From CAYHCE01 sp964355015 (lineage in GTDB: Bacteria; Cyanobacteriota; Cyanobacteriia; PCC-6307; Cyanobiaceae), in contig CAYHCE010000056.1 of the NCBI GenBank assembly GCA_964355015.1, positions 1-14,044 on the forward strand: 14,044 nucleotides of DNA, given 5' to 3'. Shown piece by piece: positions 1 to 4,670 of this stretch. Under the pieces are notes generated by a model. The model saw only the letters and a list, made by a program, of their open reading frames with translations. It did not search any database and had not been told where the DNA came from. The translations under genes and the position numbers were made by a program. Numbering within the stretch: the stretch's first letter is position 1; every line of letters starts with the position of its first letter.

Positions 1-90
1 TACCAGGGCGCCCTTCTCCCGGTAGCCAAGCGCCTGGTAGCGGCTGCGGGCGGCGATCGTTCGGCCGGGTCGTGGGAGCCAAGGGAGCAT
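1..90 (-). pseudogene. C-terminal fragment of a GNAT-like acetyltransferase, running off the left edge
   Basis: The minus-strand frame that contains an ATG at 88-90 stays open to base 1 and reads ARSRYQALGYREKGALV. This resembles the closing segment of GNAT acetyltransferases, where the typical pattern is an Ala-Arg, a Leu-Tyr-type pair, a Leu-Gly-Phe/Tyr and then Arg-Glu. An intact gene would have over 100 residues of GNAT fold before this point. Here the same frame meets a stop at 127-129, and the DNA further upstream encodes the DJ-1 protein. The piece is therefore probably the 3' remnant of a gene cut near 75-126, next to the repeated TGAGTCAAC motif. The assignment rests on a very short match and the rest of the gene is outside the window. 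Confidence 0.3.
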
Positions 91-96
91 GGCTGT

Positions 97-139
97 TGAG
101 TCAACAGTACTGCGGGAGTAGCAAAACTAGTGAGTCAAC
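97..139. repeat. Direct repeat TGAGTCAAC flanking 25 nt, at a gene junction
   Basis: TGAGTCAAC occurs at 97-105 and again at 131-139. The first copy is part of GTTGAGTCAAC (95-105), a perfect palindrome around its central G. The repeats bracket the exact place where the DJ-1 reading frame loses family-like sequence and the GNAT-like fragment begins. This would fit a scar left by insertion and excision or an illegitimate recombination junction, but no transposase is visible and the repeat is short. Confidence 0.4.
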
Positions 140-541
140 GCGCCCCTCAACCAGATTGTCGTCGGATACCCATTGGGTGGTGGCCGTTCGGCCGGCCAGC
201 AGGCCGGCCGCATGCAGCAGGAACGCCCCGGTGCAGACCGAGAGAACCGCCTGGCACGCCCCGCCGCACGTGGCGACGAACTCCAGGAGCCTGGCGTTGC
301 CGACTTCGGTGCGGGTGCCCTGCCCCCCCGGAACGAGCAGGTAGTCGAGCGGCGGACAGGTGGCGAAGGAGGCATGCGGGTTCAGCGAGAGGCCCTTGGC
401 ACAGGTGATCGGCCCCGCCGATTCCGAGATCACCAGGCATTCCGGGCCCCCTGCCAGCTGATGCCAGAGCGACAGCAACTCCCACGGGCCGACGAGGTCG
501 AGTTCCTCGACCCCGGGAAAGATCAGCAGTCCGAAGGTCAT
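101..541 (-). CDS. DJ-1/PfpI family protein, C-terminally truncated
   Basis: The 146-aa product starts with the family opening (MTFGLLIFPGVEELDLVGPW) and carries the nucleophile-elbow segment VLSVCTGAFLLHAAGLLAG with the conserved Cys at about residue 103. Two features, the Asp/Leu-rich start and the LLVPGG stretch at about 68-73, place it with GlxA/isonitrile-hydratase-like members of the glutamine amidotransferase-like superfamily. These are cytoplasmic enzymes or ligand-binding halves of AraC-type regulators. Family proteins continue for another 60-100 residues after the ATTHW-like motif (here ATTQW, ending at residue 124). This one ends 22 residues later with unrelated sequence, so the gene looks broken at its 3' end near 100-165. 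ATG at 539-541 is chosen because the family fold begins exactly there. Function of the truncated protein is doubtful. Confidence 0.7.
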   Translation of the reverse strand: MTFGLLIFPGVEELDLVGPWELLSLWHQLAGGPECLVISESAGPITCAKGLSLNPHASFATCPPLDYLLVPGGQGTRTEVGNARLLEFVATCGGACQAVLSVCTGAFLLHAAGLLAGRTATTQWVSDDNLVEGRVDSLVLLLPQYC

Positions 542-884
542 GGGGAGGCGATGGGTGTGGGGGGTGGCAGACGGTGCCAGCGGCAGCCCTCACGTCAGGG
601 AGCTGTCGGCCCCGACGGGAAGGACCGAAACGCCATTAAGCAAGATGACATTCGTTCGCAAGGTAGGCACTGGATCTCTTAATGACTCAAAACTCATTGG
701 ATGCCCTCCTTGTCCAGTCTCTGCAGGCTGTCCAGCGGACGACCTGTTCAGCGGACGAGAGGGTGTGAGCTCGTCAGGGTGTCGTCAGGGTCCGGCTTTC
801 GCCGCCGTTCCACCCACCTCCCATCCCTGGCTGAGGTGCCGCCATCGACCCTCTCCCTGCCCATCCCCGCCGCCGGACCTTCTC
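542..884. other. Divergent intergenic region between the DJ-1 gene and the desaturase
   Basis: This is about 340 nt between two divergently transcribed genes, so it should hold both promoters, but no convincing -35/-10 pair stands out. A reading frame is open across it in register with the desaturase. Its translation is Pro/Ser/Arg-rich and looks non-coding. An AT-rich inverted repeat, CATTAAG at 634-640 and CTTAATG at 678-684, is the only clear symmetry and could be an operator; that is a guess. Confidence 0.35.
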
Positions 885-1880
885 GTGAACGCCGTGATCC
901 GCGATCTGTGCGCCTCGGTCTCCGACCTGAGCGGACCGCCCACAGGTCGGGAGCAGCTGGAGGCCACGACACGCCTTCTCGGCCTGGCCCTGATCCTCGG
1001 GGCCGGCGCCTGGGCGTACTGGCGGTTGCCCCTCGGCATCCCCGCCGTCGCCGTGCTGCTCGCTGCGGGCGTGGCCTACGCGCTGCTGCTGATCGCCACC
1101 CATGAGATGGTGCACGGCACCTTGCTGGGCAGCCCGGGGCTGGAGGCCATTCTGGGCTGCGTGCTGGGCTGGCCGATGGCCTGGCCGTTCCTCACCTACG
1201 GCCGGCTGCATCAGCTTCATCACCGCTGGAACGGCCATGACCCGAGGGACCCGGAGCGGACGGAGGCCCTCGCCACCGAACCTCAGAATCCGCGCTGGCG
1301 GCGAACGAGCCGGCATCGCCATCTGGTGCTGCTGCGCTGCCTGGTGTTAGGCGGTGTCGGTCTGATTGCCGACACCGCCCGCAAGGGTTGCTCGTTGGGT
1401 GGGTCCGATCGCTCCCTGCCGCGAGCCCAGGCCATCGACGCCATCGGTGTCGTGGTGATCCACAGCGCCATGCTGCTTCTGGCCCTGCTTCATGGCGAGC
1501 TCTGGCGCTATCTGCTCTTCTGGCTCCTGCTGGAACGCGTGATCGGGGCGATCGTGCAGGCTCGCGGTCTGATCGAGCACCACGGTCTCTGGCAGAACCA
1601 TGGGCCCCATCTGCTCACACAGCTCTATGCCACCCGCAACGTTGCCGCAGGCAGCTGGCTGAATGCCCTGATGGGCGGCTTGCCCCATCACGGCGCCCAC
1701 CACGCCTTCCCCTGGATCCCGTCGTCGCGAATTCCCCAGGCCACGGCACGCATCGCCTCGGTGCTTGCCTCCCATCAACTGCCGGAGCTGCCGCACGCCG
1801 GGAGCTACTGGGCGGGGTTGAGGCAAACCGTCGCATGCGGCGCGATGCCATTGCCCTCGCTGGCAACGAACTCCGAGTGA
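885..1880 (+). CDS. Membrane fatty acid desaturase/hydroxylase family protein (three His boxes)
   Basis: This integral-membrane di-iron enzyme of the fatty acid desaturase superfamily would use O2 to desaturate or hydroxylate an acyl chain or carotenoid. The three metal-binding boxes are visible in the 331-aa product: HEMVH at 73-77, HQLHH at 109-113 and HHGAHH at 268-273. The hydrophobic segments lie at roughly 31-48, 52-72, 92-104, 146-161 and 187-217. The motif after the third box (AFPWIP) is like that of acyl-lipid desaturases, which favours a lipid substrate, but carotenoid hydroxylases/ketolases cannot be excluded. No ATG lies close before the first membrane helix. GTG at 885 (GTG at 894 is an alternative, GTG at 765 less likely) is chosen because upstream translation looks random. 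It lies upstream of the heme-enzyme cluster on the same strand, separated by the cassette block. Confidence 0.75.
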   Translation: MNAVIRDLCASVSDLSGPPTGREQLEATTRLLGLALILGAGAWAYWRLPLGIPAVAVLLAAGVAYALLLIATHEMVHGTLLGSPGLEAILGCVLGWPMAWPFLTYGRLHQLHHRWNGHDPRDPERTEALATEPQNPRWRRTSRHRHLVLLRCLVLGGVGLIADTARKGCSLGGSDRSLPRAQAIDAIGVVVIHSAMLLLALLHGELWRYLLFWLLLERVIGAIVQARGLIEHHGLWQNHGPHLLTQLYATRNVAAGSWLNALMGGLPHHGAHHAFPWIPSSRIPQATARIASVLASHQLPELPHAGSYWAGLRQTVACGAMPLPSLATNSE

Positions 1881-2103
1881 AGGTCAACTCCACCAGGGGC
1901 GGCACTTCCGGGGAGGACGTCTTCTCGAGGCTGCCGAAGCGCACGAGCATCGCCTGCCACTCGGCCAGCAGCACCGTGGAGGCGGAAGCCAGGCAGGCGC
2001 GCAGCTCGCCGTCGGCGATGCGGGGGTGGCTCAGATCTTGGCTGGTGGCCTCGCGGATGCAGGCGCTGCTGGCTCCACGCGCACGCACTACTAAGTAGGC
2101 CAA
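1881..2103 (-). pseudogene. Trace of an unidentified minus-strand gene
   Basis: On the minus strand, 2103 down to about 1881 translates without a stop into a plausible protein segment (for example RIADGELRACLASASTVLLA) with normal amino-acid balance. The same frame then continues into the antisense of the desaturase, where it looks like noise. I do not recognise the family. The segment abuts the AT-rich cassette block at about 2110, so it may be the surviving part of a gene cut by insertion of that block. It could also be a chance open frame in GC-rich DNA. Nothing shows an intact start or stop. Confidence 0.25.
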
Positions 2104-2120
2104 GATTTACGCACATCCAA

Positions 2121-2999
2121 CTAGTCACCTTTTGCGGCTGCACGGATTTTCAGCGCCCGTGCGTCGCCCTTCTTAGCGGGATGACGAACCGCATGGCGAA
2201 CTAGCCACTGTAGGTCCTTGGATGCATCTTCCTTCAACCAACGTTCACACGTGGAAAATGCGACTTCTGGATTGTCTTTTGCGATGTCTCCAAGATGATT
2301 GGCGACGCTGCGGCGGACATACAGAGACTTGTCGCTCTTTAGAGCTTCCAGCAGGTGCAATGTTGGCCGCGGATTGGAGACAAACGAAGGAATGCGTTTC
2401 CCCCATGGCAATCTTGGACGCGTTCCCTCGGTGCAAAATCGCCTTACATGAGGGTTAGGGTCATCTAGCCAATCCAAGACTTTAGCCAGCGTGCGCTCCT
2501 GCTGATGGATGAGAAACGTACGGATTGCAAACTCTGACGTGAAACGTGTGGTCAATGCGTACAATGCCCCCATTGACGTTTCAAAGGGATCTTTGCCGTT
2601 GTTGTATTTCCGGTCTTGCCCGTATTCGGAAACGAAGAAGCTGTGCGGCAGATAGAAGAACCCTGCCAGCCCGAATGCCTCTGCTTCTGCTAGCGCGGGC
2701 GTGAGTGACGCAATCATGATTGCAATCGCATCTGAATAGTTTCCTGGCAGGAATCGATGCAAGGCCTTGGCGATATGCTGACCTCTCTGCATTAATTGAA
2801 GCGGCTCTATACCTGTTAAAGCGCACTCGCAGAATGCTTTGGCCTGAAAGTCATTGTGAATGTATAGGATATTTTGAGCCAAGCACTCGATGGCCTCCTG
2901 GTTGAGCAAAGCCTTAAGCGGTGTGCCTTTCTGAATTGACCTCGGTGCGTCAGGAATTGTGGGGGGTCGTAACGTCATTCTGCCGCCTGCGATGCTCAT
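2121..2999 (-). CDS. alkC: AlkC-type DNA alkylation repair protein (HEAT-like repeats)
   Basis: The 292-aa product matches AlkC-family DNA glycosylase-like proteins, which remove 3-methyladenine-type lesions and are built from HEAT-like helical repeats. The hallmark block is clear at about residues 173-243: WLDDPNPHVRR, then CTEGTRPRLPWG, then LYVRRSVANHLGDIAKDNPE, followed by WLVRHAVRHPAKKG at about 265-278. The N-terminus (KGTPLKALLNQEAIECLAQNI) also matches the family start, so the usable ATG is 2997-2999 or the one at 2976-2978. The gene is distinctly less GC-rich than the desaturase or the P450 operon. Its TAG stop (2121-2123) runs straight into GTTGGAT on the minus strand, an integron-type core heptamer. 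It reads as the last gene of a cassette-like block. Confidence 0.8.
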   Translation of the reverse strand: MSIAGGRMTLRPPTIPDAPRSIQKGTPLKALLNQEAIECLAQNILYIHNDFQAKAFCECALTGIEPLQLMQRGQHIAKALHRFLPGNYSDAIAIMIASLTPALAEAEAFGLAGFFYLPHSFFVSEYGQDRKYNNGKDPFETSMGALYALTTRFTSEFAIRTFLIHQQERTLAKVLDWLDDPNPHVRRFCTEGTRPRLPWGKRIPSFVSNPRPTLHLLEALKSDKSLYVRRSVANHLGDIAKDNPEVAFSTCERWLKEDASKDLQWLVRHAVRHPAKKGDARALKIRAAAKGD

Positions 3000-3029
3000 G
3001 CATGATGTGGGCCAAACATTCGATTAGGC
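2976..3029 (-). other. Possible degenerate attC site between the SRPBCC and alkC cassettes
   Basis: The SRPBCC stop codon lies inside GCCTAAT on the minus strand (3023-3029), the same heptamer that holds the GNAT stop codon at 3579-3585. Stop codons placed in the first core site are typical of integron cassettes. The remaining arm toward alkC (CGAATGTTTGGCC and then the region around GGCGGCAGAATGACG) shows only weak complementarity, and no clean GTTRRRY core closes it. I list it as a candidate only. Confidence 0.3.
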
Positions 3030-3485
3030 CGCACTCGCGGAGGACTCACTCAGCTTCTTGAGCAGTCCCAGTGCCTTTGGCCAAGCGTCGTTCAAGTATT
3101 CCTCCCACTCGGCAGAAACGTCCTGATCGACCAGCATCTTGGTTCCCGCAGGTACGGCGAGAAAAGTGTAGTTCTCATACGCAGGCGCCCAGGCCTTGAC
3201 GGCCTCACTTGTCGTGTCCTCGACGCCGTTGGCGATGAAGCCGAGGTGGCGGATGGATAGGAACTCTTTCCATCTATTCTCAGCGATCTCGGCGACCATG
3301 CCATCACCACTCGGAGACAGGAATCGGATCTTCGATCCCTGTTCCCAGGAGCCTTGGAAGTGCGAGCCTTCAGCAAACGCCGAGGTCCAGATCTTGTAGC
3401 TCTCAGGCGAGGTTACATGTCGCCAGACTACGGAGGCCGGCGCATTGATTTCTGCAGTGAACTGGATGCGCTTAACGGATGACAT
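3024..3485 (-). CDS. SRPBCC (START-like) domain protein
   Basis: The 153-aa protein has the layout of the SRPBCC/AHSA1-type ligand-binding fold. It opens with a beta strand and INAPASVVWRHVTSPESYKIW (residues 11-31), the usual VW..L/V...E.Y..W signature. A central antiparallel sheet follows (GSKIRFLSPSGDGMVAEIAE), then a long C-terminal helix (YLNDAWPKALGLLKKLSES). Such proteins bind small hydrophobic ligands; the ligand cannot be read from sequence. ATG at 3483-3485 is chosen because the fold starts there; longer versions of the frame run into the attC-like site and the GNAT gene. The TAA stop sits inside GCCTAAT, and the next gene, alkC, starts within 25 nt. Proteins of this type are common cargo of integron cassettes. 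Confidence 0.75.
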   Translation of the reverse strand: MSSVKRIQFTAEINAPASVVWRHVTSPESYKIWTSAFAEGSHFQGSWEQGSKIRFLSPSGDGMVAEIAENRWKEFLSIRHLGFIANGVEDTTSEAVKAWAPAYENYTFLAVPAGTKMLVDQDVSAEWEEYLNDAWPKALGLLKKLSESSASAA

Positions 3486-3514
3486 GGCGGAGCTCCGACA
3501 GTGTGGTTGGTGTG

Positions 3515-3585
3515 GCCTGACGTTGGAGTCAACCGGACCGCGGAGGCGAGCGCCGTAGCGGGTCCGGTTGAACGACCAATTAGGC
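3515..3585 (-). other. attC-like integron recombination site
   Basis: This is a 71-bp imperfect palindrome between two minus-strand genes. TCAACCGGACC (3529-3539) pairs with GGTCCGGTTGA (3561-3571) as an 11-bp perfect stem, with an unpaired G (3528) just outside it. Both are hallmarks of attC stem structure. The outer heptamers are GCCTAAT (minus strand, 3585-3579), containing the GNAT stop, and GTCAGGC (3521-3515). Each is one base off the consensus pair GCCTAAC/GTTAGGC. Read on the minus strand, the order GCCTAA, GTTCAACCGG, central stem, CCGGTTGACTC and CGTCAGGC parallels known attC sequences. The translated segment contains SFNRTRYG, a peptide often seen where attC sites of Xanthomonas-type cassettes are read as protein. 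Confidence 0.75.
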
Positions 3586-4053
3586 GTTGCTGTCATTTTG
3601 TGCGTTTCCCCGCCGGCCCCCGAGCGGATACACGTACTCCACAGCGTGCTCGTCGTCCTGGATTCCTCCAAGGGCTTCGTAGAGACCACGAGCGGGCCCA
3701 TTGCTCTTCTCCGTTGCAACCCAAGCTTCGACGCACCCGAGCTCTTGGCCTTTGTCCAGGAGCGCACGAACAAGCTGGCTACCGATGCCTTGCCGAGCAA
3801 CGCGACCGGCCACGCCCACCTCGTTGATGAATAGCGAAAGTGGCTTGTCGGGATGGACGTAGGTGATGCCGCTGGCCATGCCGACAACCTGACTGTCCAG
3901 AACGGCCACGACCAACAGGTTGGCCGGGCTCGCCAGGAACTCAATCAGCAGGTGCGCCTGGACGGGGTGGTCGAAAACATCGTCGTCTACTCTTTCGAGA
4001 AGCGACGCGTTCCTTCGGGTAACCCAGTGAATCGAGAAGACTTGCGCGCTCAT
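3580..4053 (-). CDS. GNAT family N-acetyltransferase (cassette-borne)
   Basis: The 157-aa product is a GCN5-related acetyltransferase that would transfer acetyl from acetyl-CoA to a small-molecule or protein amine. Motif A is clear: a beta strand ending in EVGVAGRVARQGIG, with the R-x-x-G-x-G-type pyrophosphate loop RQGIGS, followed by a helix (LVRALLDKGQELG). Motif B contains WVATEKSNGPARGLYEALGG. The order and length recall aminoglycoside acetyltransferases of the AAC(3)-I type that travel in integrons, but the substrate cannot be assigned. ATG at 4051-4053 (MSAQVFSIHW) is preferred over the longer frame because the fold begins there and the upstream codons cross a candidate core site (4071-4077). 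The TAA stop lies inside the attC-like heptamer. Confidence 0.78.
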   Translation of the reverse strand: MSAQVFSIHWVTRRNASLLERVDDDVFDHPVQAHLLIEFLASPANLLVVAVLDSQVVGMASGITYVHPDKPLSLFINEVGVAGRVARQGIGSQLVRALLDKGQELGCVEAWVATEKSNGPARGLYEALGGIQDDEHAVEYVYPLGGRRGNAQNDSNA

Positions 4054-4070
4054 GCTGCCGATGGTGCGAC

Positions 4071-4077
4071 GCCCAAC
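4071..4077 (-). other. Candidate integron core site upstream of the GNAT cassette
   Basis: On the minus strand this reads GTTGGGC, which fits the GTTRRRY recombination core, 18 nt before the GNAT start codon. That is where the 5' boundary of a cassette is expected. Upstream of it, AGATCG and CGATCT (minus strand, within 4085-4115) form a small stem that could belong to a preceding attC or attI. On sequence alone a 7-base match is weak; the position gives it what weight it has. Confidence 0.4.
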
Positions 4078-4670
4078 GCTTATGCATAGATCGGGTGCAG
4101 CCACGATCTTATCCGCAGTTGAACAAGGCGGCAACTCAAGGGCACTGAGACCACTGCTATACAATCAGGCGATTTATAAGGTTTCCGTTGTTTTCTGCCC
4201 TGAGTGAAATGGCCTACGCATGGCGGCCCCGGCTAGTCAAGCCGTTCGCTTCTGTAGTTTAGGCGCGCAGGCTGGCTAGCAGGTCGGTTTTTGTTCAGAA
4301 CGTACCATCATTGTCTGTGGTTGCTATCCAGTACGGACTATTTCCTTGCTCGTTCGACTGGTGCGGCAAGGGCTCCGGCAGCACGACGTGCAGCAGCAGC
4401 TGCACCACCTGCAGCAGCTTCTGGCTGTTGCCATGCAGCAGGTCATGCCTTGGGTGTGAGGTTCTGTGCTGGGAGGTGACACCCCGACCCTCGCAAGCTC
4501 ACACCCCCTTGCCAGACGAACATCCTGGTAGGACTACACACCTAGGCAAGAATGCCTAAGCCTGACTTTGCATTCGGCCATGGGGTGGGAGTGTTGTGAC
4601 CCTTGTTGATTTGCACTCAAATCCTGCAGCCAGTCTAAAGTCTTGAGAGTACGGTAGGAGTTCCATCGCC
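4078..4670. other. Gene-poor region between the cassette block and the heme peroxidase gene
   Basis: I see no intact gene here. The right part of the cassette block and its possible promoter lie at the left end: minus-strand TATAAA (4178-4173) has AGGGCA 17 nt upstream, a weak match for a promoter reading toward the GNAT gene. At 4388-4405 there is a perfect hairpin, GTGCAGC-AGCA-GCTGCAC, in a CAG/CTG-rich tract. One plus frame through this tract (ending with TGA at 4457-4459) reads LRQHDVQQQLHHLQQLLAVA and could be the tail of a lost gene. The promoter of the peroxidase gene must lie in the right part, but I cannot place it with confidence. Confidence 0.4.
4655..4660 (+). promoter_or_regulatory. 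Ribosome binding site TAGGAG before the heme peroxidase
   Basis: TAGGAG ends 10 nt before the ATG at 4671 and fixes that codon as the start. It stands out because the genes downstream of the P450 in this cluster show no comparable motif. Confidence 0.55.

Noticed and set aside
540..884. ATG at 540 as the start of the desaturase gene (446 aa)
   Set aside because: The added 115 residues are Pro/Ser/Gly-rich without a fold. Family proteins begin shortly before the first membrane helix, so GTG at 885 is preferred.
3486..3944. N-terminal extension of the SRPBCC frame (306 aa in all)
   Set aside because: The extra part runs through the attC-like site and antisense of the GNAT gene, a known source of false cassette ORF extensions.
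4291..4479. Ala/Cys-rich 62-82 aa open frames across the CAG/CTG tract
   Set aside because: Triplet-rich DNA gives open frames in all phases. These translations are low-complexity with no start signal or homology I recognise.
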